Of a DNA stretch of 64,000 nt, positions 45,351 through 58,362 are shown one piece after another (position 1 is the first letter of the stretch; the number at the start of each line of letters is the position of its first letter). The stretch is taken from positions 1 to 64,000 of the forward strand of contig JAIGNY010000085.1 in assembly GCA_020152595.1 (NCBI GenBank), written 5' to 3'. The notes beneath the pieces were generated by a model that did no database searches, had not been told where the DNA came from, and worked only from the letters and a program-made list of their open reading frames with translations. This stretch comes from Chiridota heheva. Taxonomy: Eukaryota; Echinodermata; Holothuroidea; Apodida; Chiridotidae. The position numbers and the translations under genes are program-made.

Positions 45351-48300
45351 TAAGTTGATGTGTGATGTATGATTAGGCGGGCAGCATAATTTTGTCCTCA
45401 GTAGTATGTAGGAATAACCCACGTTCGTATTGGATAGCAAACACAGAGGGCGGGCACTTAAAATGATGTTTATGGATTGATAAAGAACATTCGTATCTGA
45501 ACAAATCACTTCTTGAATCATTTTGAAAATAGCACTTTCATGTTAATTTGTGACATTGACACAAAATTGTTACGTAATTCTATAACTTGTTATGTAATTG
45601 TTATGTAATTCTATAAGTTTCTTTCTTAAAGGAGACATCAAATCTGGCTTTTTCTTCTTTTAATATTATAGAAATAATAATTATAAGTCATCAGAAGAAA
45701 TTTCACATCGTACAACACAAATTAGCATACATTTTCTAAATATTAAAACATTAAATCTGTTAATATAAAATTTACATGGAGCCTTCATTTTGTCCGTACG
45801 CCCTCTAATAAATGATGTCATTCACCCAGTACAGATTAGAATATTAAAATCTTTATAATCTATTACAAATGTTCTAACTTATAAGAAATATTTTTTCCTT
45901 TGCATGAGTTGATAGATTTGTATTTGTATATGATATTGATGAGTCAAGCCTTTAGAACTTCATGTCAAAGCATTTGTTGGAAAACAAAATTCAAAGAGAA
46001 TCATTCTAAACAAATACATATAATCTATAGCACATAGGGCATATTATGTCATCATTCATAAATGGCATGATTTCAACCCAAAATTAGACACAATGGCAAG
46101 ACTTTGTTTTTTTCCATCTATGCACCTCTCTTGGTCCCAGCTTTCTGACTTTCAGTTCTCGTGTTTCTCTCAATCTGCCCCTGTTTTCTTTCCTTCCTAC
46201 CTCTAGAATGATCTAACCTCTCAGGCACAATTTGACCCTCGTTGTCGTGGTGCCGTTAAGCCCTCATTAAACAAACAAACATAATGGCAGCGAGATGTTA
46301 TACAACTTGGATAACTTGAGAATGGAATAAAATTTTACGTTGCAGGGTTTTTGGTAGTTGGTTTATTGTTTAAATCCGTATCATATATCTAGCTCAAATA
46401 TTTGACCTTATGTATCCTTTAAATTCTCCGAATGACGATGCTGCATACGGGAATTTGATCTATTGATTGGCGAGACTCAAAAGACTTACGATCAGAAACT
46501 ACTGCATGTGCACTTCAAAAGCTTATGATGGACTGGATTTACATAAGAAAATAACAATTAAGGCCATTCAGCCATGAATTATATAAATATATTGATCAGT
46601 CTTGTTGATGACGGATTATCAAAAATTAGTTTTACCTGATTTTGCAGGGCCTGTTTAAATACTCGCTGGGGGGTGGTGCCCCACTCAGCACTTAAAAGTG
46701 AAAAGGTGTTGGTACCGTAATTTGGTGTTGGTGTTTGGGGCTTGAAAGCCCTATACCAAATATAAAATTGTATAAAAAATTAAATAAAAAATGAAACAAA
46801 ATGGTAAGACAGAATATTTTGAGAAACTATCGTAACATTTTTTTTGAACAATTTGTCTACATTTCAAACAAAAAATTGAAGAAAATCTCAAAAAACCCTG
46901 ATATAGGGAAGAAATTTTCAAGAACCCGACATTTCCCTTGGAAAATAAGAGACTCAGAGGCCTTTTGGGGTACAAATTTAGGGCCCATCCCGAAAATATC
47001 TCCAAAGGGCAAAAATATATATGTATATATTTTGAGTTCAAGTGACCGTTTTTTTTTTTTTGCTTCTCTGCTTTTTATTTCTCTGCTTTTGTGGTTGTTT
47101 TTTGTTTTTATGGATTTTTACTTTTTAGTCGCCAAAAGAAATAATCAGGTACTGTATACATTTGGATGCCCACTGAGCCAGGGCTCCGGTGCACCGCCCC
47201 ACCCCCACCCACCCCCATCCACCCGGCGGCATCCTGTTCCTGAAGGCTGTAGAGGTGTTATCTTTTCTTCAAATTAGCACTGAGTGAAACATTGTATTTA
47301 GTTCCAAGGGTCAATCAAACTTTGAGGATATTTTGACATATTCAAAATTTTAAATATTAAATATTAAAAAATATATATATATTTTTTGTATTTCGTTCAT
47401 TAAAATTCAGTTTTTGAAGATATGCGATTGTCTTCTCCTAGATGTTGGTTGGTGGTAGACGTGGGTAAAACAAATATTAAAAAAAACTTTAGAATCACCC
47501 ATTCAAATGTGGTGCATAATAAAAATTAAAACACGTTTCTAATAAGAAAAAAGTCAGTATGCCCGTTAATACATCAAACCAATTTGCATATTGATTTGCA
47601 CATTAAGACGACAAAAACCAAAAAGCTGTAAAATGGGTAATTTGTAGTCGAGCTTGACGGACAAAAGCTTAAAAATTTAAGCTATTTTCATGATTTGTAC
47701 TGGAATATAAATGCCTATATGGACATATAGCAATTTCTATTTTCTATATTTTATCACGTAATTCTAATTCAACTGGACTCCATTTTACCGGGCAGCGGCG
47801 TCGTTGCGTTTCACGCGTCTTCACACAGCTCAGTCCCATCACTCGTATACAACAAACAAACTACATGCTGACCTACCAGTACCACTTCAGCGAATTTTAC
47901 TGATTGCAGTTTTTTGCTCGCTTCCGATTTTTCTTGATATTTTCCTTAAATAATTTATATTTTCACACGGCAGACGAAGAGTAACTATAACGTTGTCTGA
48001 TTGTTCGTTATACTCAGACAAAGCCTCTACCTGATATAAAGTACTCGCTACAAATTTTAGTGTGTAGGTTGGAAGCCGTTGCGTCGTACAGCAGAAACCC
48101 ACTTCAAACGTCGATCAGGATCAGATGGAAATCGAGAAATTGTCTTTTTATTCCCCGCACACATCTATTAGTGCAACCAACGGCACAGCAAGATTCCAAC
48201 AATTATCTTGCAAAATTTATTTTATATATAATAACAACATGCAAACGTATGCAAGTCTAATTATATGTAACACACAGCAGACGACAGTGGTTTTGGCAGT
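45351..48300. other. Intergenic, AT-rich
   Basis: No gene was recognised. At 46225-46290 a stretch ends GTGCCGTTAAGCCCTCATTA followed by (AAAC)n, resembling the 3' end of a retroelement. At 47190-47230 there is a CCACCC-rich run. Open frames on both strands at 46750-47280 have low-complexity content and no recognisable motif. Confidence 0.5.
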
Positions 48301-48304
48301 TTGG

Positions 48305-48560
48305 AAGGTTTTCTTCATTTTTCGTAAAGTTTCGTTCGTTTTCGTGAAAATTCCTTCGTTTTCGGGAAATTTCCTTTATTTTCGTAAAACTTGACTCCAT
48401 TTTCGTGAAATTTGCATCATTTTCGTAATGTTTTCTTCAATTTTGGGAAAATTTCCTTCATTTTCGGGAAATTTCTTTCATTTTCAGGAAATTTCCTTCA
48501 TTTTTCGAAATTTTTCTTTAATGTTTGGGAACTTTTTTTCGATTTTCAGGAAATTTTACC
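48305..48560 (+). repeat. TTTTCGGGAAATTTCCTTCA array, forward arm 1
   Basis: About 12 irregular ~21-bp units carry TTTTCG(T/G)(G/A)AA followed by TTTCCTTCA. It faces the inverse array at 49390-49735 across a ~830-bp non-repeated core. Confidence 0.9.
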
Positions 48561-49390
48561 AAAGCAGCGCTTCCGGAGGTTTTGCCTCCTGGACCCCTCC
48601 CAGGGCTTTGACGGTTCGGTTCCTATATTCGAAACACTGATTTTAGGCAATTTTTTTAACTGTTCATGCCAATTTACTTCTATGTGCTCAATGATTTTAC
48701 TCTTATGAGCTTTTTTCGGGGAGGGGGAAGGGGGCGCCAAAATTCCCTTTCCCCCCAGTAAAACATGACCCACCACGCCACTACAAAAGTATGTTTTTGT
48801 GAACAAAATATAGAGCATAGAGAAGAGAGGCAGTGTGGATCGCCCCTCTGAAATACCGGTGTATTTCTTTTATTGTCAAAACGTGTAACATTTTCTGTTT
48901 CGTCTATATGGCACAGTAAAAGTATATGAGAAGTAGGGTGCAATATGGAAACATGCATCAAGTTTAATGAAAATTAAATTTAAAATCTTGAATTTTAAAG
49001 ATGTGAGCCCTTCGAATTACTCCCCGACTGTTTCGGTAGGCCTCTACCTGCCTGCAAAAAACAAGTATTGATTTAAGATCTATGGACAGTGTCATGTTTC
49101 AACAACATCAACCATGAAAATAGCAACAACAAACAAAAAGTAACATATTTGGTTCAAAAAGCGGCCATTTTACTGCTGCATTTTAAATTTTCAGGTCTTT
49201 ATTATAATAAATTACGCAAATTTGTATAGAAATTGAGACATAGTAACAAATTAACTTTTGACATAATCTAAAGACAATTCTGCAGTGGCGTAGGTAAATA
49301 ATTGAAATTAACGCGGGGTGGGGAATTGATATTTGTCCCAACAGACCTACAAAATGTACGACGGGTCTCTTATCACTATTTGTAAAGGAA
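48560..49390. repeat. Core of the macro-unit, copy 1
   Basis: It begins AGCAGCGCTTCCGGAGGTTT and includes a 'gccaaaattccctttcccc' stretch and a 'tcgaattactccccgactg' stretch. It is nearly identical to 54062-54900 (offset about 5501). Open frames on both strands have no recognisable domain. It is bounded by inverted TTTTCG arrays, like a foldback element. Confidence 0.8.
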
Positions 49391-49735
49391 GGGGGTTCGA
49401 AAATTTTGGTAAAGTTTCCAGAAAATTGATGAAAATTTCCCAAATAGAAAGACAAATTTCCCGAAAATGAAGGAAATTTTACGAAAATTCAAGCACCAGA
49501 ATTGATGTAAAATTCCCGAACATGAAGGAAAATTATCGAAAATGAAGGACATCTCACGTATAAATAAGTTGAAAAATTTTCATGAAAATTGGAAGCAATG
49601 ATAAAATATTCCTGAAAATTTCCCGAAAATGAAAAAGATATCCCGAAAATGAAGGAAATTACAGAAACATTGAAGGAAATTTACCGAAAATTGAAAACGT
49701 TTCGAAAATTGAAGGAGGTTTCTCGAGAACTAAAG
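49390..49735 (-). repeat. TTTTCG array, inverse arm 1
   Basis: Units read TGAAGGAAATTTCCCGAAAA, i.e. the reverse complement of the array at 48305-48560. Confidence 0.9.
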
Positions 49736-49974
49736 ATTGAAGAAAATGCCTTGGAATCTGAATTTGATTTTTCAAAATTAATTCGTTTAGACCTTTATCA
49801 TTTAAAGGGGGTGGGGATTTATCCCCTGGTCCCGGTTCCTACGCCACTGTTCTGTTCAATATCTAGGGACCTTTGTGGTGAATATAACATCTCTATCTGT
49901 CCATATACAGTTAAATAAGGTATTTGTTCTATAACACATGTTAAAATGTAGATCCCGACTTGCTATTATTCAAA

Positions 49975-51265
49975 ATGTGCATGTGGGTCATAGGTGGGAT
50001 GACATGTGGATCATAATGTTGGGTGGCATGTGGGTCATAGGTGGGATGACATGCGGATCATAATGTTGGGTGGCATGTGGGTCATAGGTGGGATGACACG
50101 TGGATCATAATGTTGGGTGGCATGTGGGTCATAGGTGGGATGACACGTGGATCATAATGTTGGGTGGCATGTGGGTCATAGGTGGGATGACACGTGGATC
50201 ATAATGTTGGATGGCATGTGGGTCATAGGTGGGATGACACGTGGATCATAATGTTGGGTGGCATGTGGGTCATAGGTGAGATGACACGTGGATCATAATG
50301 TTGGGTGGCATGTGGGTCATAGGTGGGATGACATGTGGATCATAATGTTGGGTGGCATGTGGGTCATAGGTGGGATGACATGTGGATCATAATGTTGGGT
50401 GGCATGTGGGTCATAGGTGAGATGACATGTGGATCATAATGTTGGGTGGCATGTGGGTCATAGGTGGGATGACATGTGGATCATAATGTTGGGTGGCATG
50501 TGGGTCATAGGTGGGATGACACGTGGATCATAATGTTGGGTGGCATGTGGGTCATAGGTGGGATGACACGTGGATCATAATGTTGGGTGGCATGTGGGTC
50601 ATAGGTGGGATGACACGTGGATCATAATGTTGGGTGGCATGTGGGTCATAGGTGAGATGACACGTGGATCATAATGTTGGGTGGCATGTGGGTCATAGGT
50701 GGGATGACATGTGGATCATAATGTTGGGTGGCATGTGGGTCATAGGTGGGATGACATGTGGATCATAATGTTGGGTGGCATGTGGGTCATAGGTGAGATG
50801 ACATGTGGATCATAATGTTGGGTGGCATGTGGGTCATAGGTGGGATGACATGTGGATCATAATGTTGGGTGGCATGTGGGTCATAGGTGGGATGATACGT
50901 GGATCATAATGTTGGGTGGCATGTGGGTCATAGATGGGATGTCACGTGGATCATAATGTTGGGTGGCATGTGGGTCATAGGTGGGATGATACGTGGATCA
51001 TAATGTTGGGTGGCATGTGGGTCATAGATGGGATGTCACGTGGATCATAATGTTGGGTGGCATGTGGGTCATAGGTGGGATGACATGTGGATCATAATGT
51101 TGGGTTGCATGTGGGTCATAGGTGGAATGACATGTGGATCATAATGTTGGGTGGCACGTGGGTCATAGGTGGGATGACATGTGGATCATAATCTTGGGTG
51201 GCATGTGGGTCATAGGTGGGATGACATGTGGATCATAATGCTGGGTGGCATGTGGGTCATAGGTG
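49975..51265. repeat. 47-bp satellite array, about 27 copies (array 1)
   Basis: Units of exactly 47 bp run TGGGTCATAGGTGGGATGAC, AYGTGGATCATAATGTTGGG, tggcatg. Copies differ mainly at one C/T (ACGTGG or ATGTGG) and one G/A (gggatg or gagatg). Those two sites recur in a shifted order, suggesting block duplication of several units at once. Confidence 0.97.
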
Positions 51266-52830
51266 GGGTGGCATGATAATTGGTAGAGGGTTGAATTGCG
51301 CATACGAAATATGGTGCAGTATAACGTGGGACAGGGTGGGATGGAATAGTGGGTGTAATGGCGAACGTGTTAACTGTCGTATGGGAAATAGTCTCGGGGT
51401 GGTGTGTGAGACAAAGATGGTATGGCTTATGGCGCATAGTATGGAATATCATATGAGGCATAAGGTGAGATGGATGGCATATGGTACATAGGTTGAAATG
51501 CCTGGCACGATGGTATGTTGGGCATATATGGTAGATAGAAAATATTGGATAGAAGATGGGATTGGTTAAAAGAGAAAGGGTGGGATATCATGTGGAACAT
51601 GAGGTGGGTTGGCATAACAGACGTGGGGTGACATAAACGGGATAGTGCGTGTACGACATGGATGGCATATGGTACATAAGTTAAAATGTCACCTGGAGCA
51701 TGTGGGTCGTATGCTGCGATGGAAAATATTGGATAAAGAAGATGGAATTGAAAATACAACATAGGGTGGGATATCATATGGGACATATAGGGTGGAATGC
51801 CATATGGGGAAAAGGGTGAAATGTCACATTGGACACAGGGTGGAATGTCACATGGAGCAGGGTGACATGTACATGATACTGGGTTTGGCGTCCACGTATG
51901 CGACATAGCGTGGATTGTCGTGTGGGACATGGTTTGGGATGGGACATATGGTGAAATAGCATATGGGACATAGGGTGTGTTGTCATACGGAGCATAGGGT
52001 GGTTTGTTATTAGGAGCATAGGGTTGGATGGCATGTGGGACAAAGGGTGGACTGGAACATACTGAATGAAGGTGGGAATGCGCATAAGAAAAAAGTTAGA
52101 TACCATGTGGGACATTGGGTGGGTTCGAATGTGGGATAGGGTGGCATGTGTATAGAGGGTACGATGATATACAAATAAAGGATGGGTTGCGTGGGAGGAT
52201 AACATTGGATAGTATATGGGCATAAGATGAGATAAAGAGTTGGAAGAGTTGGAATGACATATGGAGCATAGGGTGCGATGGAATGTGAGACGTAGGGGTG
52301 GCATAGTGTTTTGAACATATGGGTGAAAGGTATTATATAAGGGTGAGATTGCGTATACAAAATAGCTTGAAATATCATATGTGGATTGTTCGGCATATGG
52401 AATAAGGTAATATGCATGGGATAGTGGGTTTGACATTCACGTAAGCGAAATAGCGTGGGATGTCATATGGGACATAGTTTAGGATGGGGCATATGATAAG
52501 ATGACATGTGAATTAGAATGGAATGACATGTAGGACATATGGTGGGATGGCACGTGGAACATAGGGGACAAAGTGGGATGACATGTGTTGTATGGTGGAT
52601 ATGATTGCGTACATGTATAATACAGAGAGTGGGTTGTAATATGAGTCATGGGTGGAATGGCAAATGAGATATGGATGGGAGGGTATATGAGGCATAATAT
52701 TGTATGGTATATGGAACATATGGTGGGACAGACTCAAGGGTCGGATGTTAAATGGTACATAGGTTTTAGTGACGTATTGGGCATAGGGTGCGATGATATG
52801 GGTGACGTATTGAGGCAGCGTCAATGGTGT
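51265..52830. repeat. Degenerate ~23-bp array (copy 1)
   Basis: Strongly diverged units built on CATATGGGACATAGGGTGGG words, clearly of the same type as the 47-bp satellite but much older. Purine-rich plus-strand composition leaves long minus-strand frames (up to 220 codons) rich in His, Pro, Ser and Met. A near-identical copy occupies 60340-61880. Confidence 0.9.
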
Positions 52831-53134
52831 GTGTGTGTAGGGAGGGGAAGAGGGGGTGGCAACGACTCGAACATAATTTATTGCACAACTCCAAGGTAGT
52901 ATAATTTCATATTGTTGCCTTTTAAGGAGTTTGAAAAACGCTGTCAAATTGTCAATGTTTAACCAATTTTGACGAAAGATTTTGTCACTTTCATCAAAAT
53001 ACAAATTTGTGAAGTATTTGTGGAATTTTCTTTTGTAAATGTTTTTTAATGGGCGTATTTCATTATATATTCACAATACCCACAATCAAGTTTGAGCAAG
53101 ATTAGTCTTTCCCATCATTTTTGCGACATATTTA
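52830..53134. other. Unique spacer of the macro-unit, copy 1
   Basis: Non-repetitive sequence beginning with a short (TG)n and purine run. Duplicated at about 61890-62194. No gene seen. Confidence 0.6.
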
Positions 53135-53366
53135 AAGGGGCACTAGATCAAAAAGTGCGGACGTATTTTTATCCCCCTCTCCATAATCAAATGCTTATCT
53201 AGTACGCAACGGTATAGCAATTTTCTAATTAATATGAATATTCAAGTAAACTTAGCCCTCACGTCTGTGGGCTATTGAGGCATGAAGTTTATCGATCTGT
53301 TGTTGATAATATATCTGTGAAATTTGCATAAACGAGCGCCCCCACTTTTCTTTTTAGTGTTCCCCT
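53135..53366. mobile_element. MITE-like segment with AGGGG(A)CACTA ends, copy 1
   Basis: The left end AAAGGGGCACTAGATCAAAA and the inverted right end (AGGGGAACACTAAAAAGAAA read from 53366) are similar for about 25 bp including an AAAAGTG word. It is duplicated at about 62195-62430 as part of the macro-unit. The target-site duplication is unclear. Confidence 0.45.
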
Positions 53367-53420
53367 AATTAAAAAGCAAAGAGTTGCTTAGTTGCTTTAA
53401 GAAAAAGTTACAACTTTAAA

Positions 53421-53867
53421 GTCGTGTGACTAAAGTCGTGTGACTTTAAAATCGTGTGGCTTTCAGTCGTGTGGCTATAAGTCGTGTGGCTATAAGTCGC
53501 GTGGCTTTAAGTTGCGTGGCTTTAAGTCGTGGGACTTTAAGTCGCATGGCTTTAAGTCGCGTGGCTTTAAGTCGTGTGCATCTAAGTCGTGTGCATCTAA
53601 GTCGTGTGGCACAAAGTCGTGTGGCTCTTTGTCGTGTGGCTCTAAGTCATGTGGCTCTAAGTCGTGTGGCTCTAAGTCGTGTGGCTCTAAGTCGTGTGGC
53701 TCTAAGTCGTGTGGCTCTAAGTCGTGTGACTCTAAGTCGTGTGACTCTAAGTCGGGTGACTCTAAGTCGTGTGACTCTAAGTCGTGTGACTCTAAGTCGT
53801 GTGACTCCAAGTCGTGTGACTCCAAGTCGTGTGACTCCAAGTCGTGTGACTCCAAGTCGTGTGACTC
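53421..53867. repeat. 15-bp array TCGTGTGGCTCTAAG, about 30 copies
   Basis: Perfectly phased 15-bp units drift from GTGTGGCTATAA through GTGTGGCTCTAA to GTGTGACTCTAA and GTGTGACTCCAA. The 15-bp period is a multiple of three, so all frames stay open and give Ser/Lys/Cys, Leu/Ser/Arg and Glu/Ser/His repeats. It abuts the next TTTTCG array directly. Confidence 0.97.
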
Positions 53868-55365
53868 TATTTTCCTTCATTTTCGTAAAACTTGACTCCA
53901 TTTTCGTGAAATTTGCATCATTTTCGGAATGTTTTCTTCAATTTTGGGAAAATTTCCTTTATTTTCGGGGAATTTCCTTCATTTTCAGAAAATTTCCTTT
54001 GATTTTTCGAAATTTTTCTTTAATGTTTGGGAACTTTTCTTCGATTTTCAGGAAATTTTACCAAAGCAGCGCTTCCGGAGGTTTCGCCTCCTGGACCCCT
54101 CCCAGGGCTTTGACGGTTCGGTTCTTATATTCGAAACACTGATTTTAGGCAATTTTTTTAACTGTTCATGCCAATTTACTTCTATGTGCTCAATGATTTT
54201 ACTCTTATGAGCTTTTTCGGGGAGAGGGGGCGCCAAAATTCCCTTTCCCCCAGTAAAACATGACCCACCACGCCACTACAAAAGTATGTTTTTGTGAACA
54301 AAATATAGAGCATAGAGAAGAGAGGCAGTGTGGATCGCCCTCTGAAATACCGGTGTATTTCTTTTATTGTCAAAACGTGTAACATTTTCTGTTTCGTCTA
54401 TATGGCACAGTAAAAGTATATGAGAAGTAGGGTGCAATATGGAAACATGCATCAAGTTTAATGAAAATTAAATTTAAAATCTTGAATTTTAAAGATGTGA
54501 GCCCTTCGAATTACTCCCCGACTGTTTCGGTAGGCCTCTACCTGCCTGCAAAAAACAAGTATTGATTTAAGATCTATGGACAGTGTCATATTTCAACAAC
54601 ATCAACCATGAAAATAGCAACAACAAACAAAAAGTAACATATTCGGTTCAAAAAGCGGCCATTTTACTGCTGCATTTTAAATTTTCAGGTCTTTATTATA
54701 ACAAATTACGCAAATTTGTATAGAAATTGAGACATAGTAACAAATTAACTTTTGACATAATCTAAAGACAATTCTGCAGTGGCGTATGTAAATAATTGAA
54801 ATTAACGCGGGGTGGAGGGGGAGGTTGATATTTGTCCCAACAGACCTACAAAAATGTACGACGGGTCTCTTATCACTATTTGTAAAGGAAGGGGGGGTTG
54901 GGTTGAAAATGGAGGAAATTTCCAGAAAATGAAGAAAATTTCACGAAAATGTAGGAACTTTTACTAAAATTGATGAAAATTTCTCAAATAGGAAGGCAAA
55001 TTTCCCGAAAATTGAAGAAGATATCCCAAAAATGAAGGAAATTTCATGAACATTGAAGGAAATTTACCGAAAATTGAAAACGTTTCGAAAATTGATGGAG
55101 GTTTCTCGAGAACTAAAGATTGAAGAAAATGCCTTGGAATCTGAATTTGATTTTTCAAAATTAATTCGTTAGACCTTTATCATTAAAAGGAGGGGGGGGG
55201 GGGGAATTATCCTCTGGTCCCAGTTCCTACGCCACTGTTCTGTTCAATATCTAAGGAGCTTTGTGGTGAATATAACATCTCTATCTGTCCATATACAGTT
55301 AAATAAGGTATTTGTTCTATAACACATGTTAAAATGTAGATCCCGACTTGCTATTATTCAAAATG
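53868..55365. repeat. Macro-unit copy 2: TTTTCG arm, core, inverse arm, spacer
   Basis: Near-identical duplicate of about 48385-49975. It consists of a forward TTTTCG arm 53868-54062 (shorter than arm 1), a core 54062-54900, an inverse arm 54905-55105 (several units lost relative to copy 1) and a spacer to 55365 that includes TCTATCTGTCCATATACAGT. Confidence 0.92.
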
Positions 55366-55890
55366 TGCGTGTGGGTCATAGGTGGGATGACATGTGGATC
55401 ATAATGTTGGGTGGCATGTGGGTCATAGGTGAGATGACATGTGGATCATAATGTTGGGTGGCATGTGGGTCATAGGTGGGATGACATGTGGATCATAATG
55501 TTGGGTGGCATGTGGGTCATAGGTGGGATGACACGTGGATCATAATGTTGGGTGGCATGTGGGTCATCGTGGATCATAATGTTGGGTGGCATGTGGGTCA
55601 TAGGTGAGATGACATGTGGATCATAATGTTGGGTGGCATGTGGGTCATAGGTGGGATGACATGCGGATCATAATGTTGGGTGGCATGTGGGTCATAGGTG
55701 GGATGACACGTGGATCATAATGTTGGGTGGCATGTGGGTCATAGGTGGGATGACACGTGGATCATAATGTTGGGTGGCATGTGGGTCATAGGTGGGATGA
55801 CATGTGGATCATAATGTTGGGTGGCATGTGGGCCATAGGTGGGATGACATGTGGATCATAATGTTGGGTGGCATGTGGGTCATAGGTGGG
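55365..55890. repeat. 47-bp satellite, array 2
   Basis: About 11 units of the same 47-bp repeat, with one internal deletion at about 55567 (gggtcatcgtgg). Confidence 0.96.
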
Positions 55891-56141
55891 GTGGCATGAT
55901 AATGGGTAGAGGTTGGATTGCGCATACGAAATATGGTGCAGTATAACGTGGGACAGGGTGGGATGGAATAGTGGGTGTAATGGCGAACGTGTTAACTGTC
56001 GTATGTGAAATAGTTTTGGGGTGGTGTGTGAGACAAAGATGGTATGGCTTATGGCGCATAGTATGGAATATCATATGAGGCATAAGGTGAGATGGATGGC
56101 ATATGGTACATAAGTTAAAATGCCTGGCACGATGGTATGTA
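55890..56141. repeat. Fragment of the degenerate ~23-bp array
   Basis: It copies 51265-51510 and then breaks off abruptly at tggtatgtatgaatga into inverse TTTTCG-arm sequence. The same junction recurs at 57373, 58363 and 59600. Confidence 0.9.
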
Positions 56142-58362
56142 TGAATGAAATTTCCAGAAAATGAAGAAAATTTCACGAAAATGTAGAACTTTTACTAAAA
56201 TTGATGAAAATTTCTCAAATAAGAAGACAAATTTCCCGAAAATTGAAGAAGATATCCCAAAAATGAAGGAAATTTCATGAACATTGAAGAAATTTACCGA
56301 AAATTGAAAACGTTTCGAAAATTGATGGAGGTTTCTCGAGAACTAAAGATTGAAGAAAATGCCTTGGAATCTGAATTTGATTTTCAAAATTAATTCGTTA
56401 GACCTTTATCATTAAAAGGAGGGGGAATTATCCTCTGGTCCCAGTTCCTACGCCACTGTTCTGTTCAATATCTAAGGAGCTTTGTGGTGAATATAACATC
56501 TCTATCTGTCCATATACAGTTAAATAAGGTATTTGTTCTATAACACATGTTAAAATGTAGATCCTGACTTGCTATTATTCAAAATGTGCGTGTGGGTCAT
56601 AGGTGGGATGACATGTGGATCATAATGTTGGGTGGCATGTGGGTCATAGGTGAGATGACATGTGGATCATAATGTTGGGTGGCATGTGGGTCATAGGTGG
56701 GATGACATGTGGATCATAATGTTGGGTGGCATGTGGGTCATAGGTGGGATGACACGTGGATCATAATGTTGGGTGGCATGTGGGTCATAGGTGGGATGAC
56801 ACGTGGATCATAATGTTGGGTGGCATGTGGGTCATAGGTGAGATGACATGTGGATCATAATGTTGGGTGGCATGTGGGTCATAGGTGGGATGACATGCGG
56901 ATCATAATGTTGGGTGGCATGTGGGTCATAGGTGGGATGACACGTGGATCATAATGTTGGGTGGCATGTGGGTCATAGGTGGGATGACACGTGGATCATA
57001 ATGTTGGGTGGCATGTGGGTCATAGGTGGGATGACATGTGGATCATAATGTTGGGTGGCATGTGGGCCATAGGTGGGATGACATGTGGATCATAATGTTG
57101 GGTGGCATGTGGGTCATAGGTGGGGTGGCATGATAATGGGTAGAGGGTTGGATTGCGCATACGAAATATGGTGCAGTATAACGTGGGACAGGGTGGGATG
57201 GAATAGTGGGTGTAATGGCGAACGTGTTAACTGTCGTATGTGAAATAGTTTTGGGGTGGTGTGTGAGACAAAGATGGTATGGCTTATGGCGCATAGTATG
57301 GAATATCATATGAGGCATAAGGTGAGATGGATGGCATATGGTACATAAGTTAAAATGCCTGGCACGATGGTATGTATGAATGAAATTTCCAGAAAATGAA
57401 GAAAATTTCACGAAAATGTAGGAACTTTTACTAAAATTGATGAAAATTTCTCAAATAAGAAGACAAATTTCCGAAAATTGAAGAAGATATCCCGAAAATG
57501 AAGGAAATTTCATGAACATTGAAGGAAATTTACCGAAAATTGAAAACGTTTCGAAAATGCGGATCATAATGTTGGGTGGCATGTGGGTCATAGGTGGGAT
57601 GACACGCGGATCATAATGTTGGGTGGCATGTGGGGTCATAGGTGGGATGACACGTGGATCATAATGTTGGGTGGCATGTGGGTCATAGGTGGGATGACAC
57701 GTGGATCATAATGTTGGGTGGCATGTGGGTCATAGGTGGGATGACACGTGGATCATAATGTTGGGTGGCATGTGGGTCATAGGTGAGATGACATGTGGAT
57801 CATAATGTTGGGTGGCATGTGGGTCATAGGTGGGATGACATGCGGATCATAATGTTGGGTGGCATGTGGGTCATAGGTGGGATGACACGTGGATCATAAT
57901 GTTGGGTGGCATGTGGGTCATAGGTGGGATGTTACGTGGATCATAATGTTGGGTGGCATGTGGGTCATAGGTGGGATGACACGTGGATCATAATGTTGGG
58001 TGGCATGTGGGTCATAGGTGGGATGACATGGATCATAATGTTGGGTGGCATGTGGGCCATAGGTGGGATGACATGTGGATCATAATGTTGGGTGGCATGT
58101 GGGTCATAGGTGGGGTGGCATGATAATGGGTAGAGGGTTGGATTGCGCATACGAAATATGGTGCAGTATAACGTGGGACAGGGTGGGATGGAATAGTGGG
58201 TGTAATGGCGAACGTGTTAACTGTCGTATGTGAAATAGTTTTGGGGTGGTGTGTGAGACAAAGATGGTATGGCTTATGGCGCATAGTATGGAATATCATA
58301 TGAGGCATAAGGTGAGATGGATGGCATATGGTACATAAGTTAAAATGCCTGGCACGATGGTA
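56141..58362. repeat. Higher-order repeat, copy 1 (~2.22 kb, two subunits)
   Basis: Subunit A (56141-57372, ~1232 bp) has a TTTTCG arm, the full spacer, a 47-bp array (56580-57130) and a 23-bp-array fragment. Subunit B (57373-58362, ~990 bp) has a shortened arm that jumps at about 57558 (cgaaaatgcggatcataatg) straight into the 47-bp array, lacking the spacer, and then the same fragment. Confidence 0.9.

Noticed and set aside
48412-48818. Frames on both strands over the macro-unit core, about 90-98 codons
   Set aside because: The copy at 54048-54210 changes length and ends through small indels, there is no domain, and the Phe-rich part is the TTTTCG array.
53456-54142. 228-codon plus-strand frame with Leu-Ser-Arg-Val repeats, plus overlapping frames on both strands
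   Set aside because: A 15-bp unit keeps every frame open; the peptide is only the translated satellite, running into TTTTCG-array sequence.
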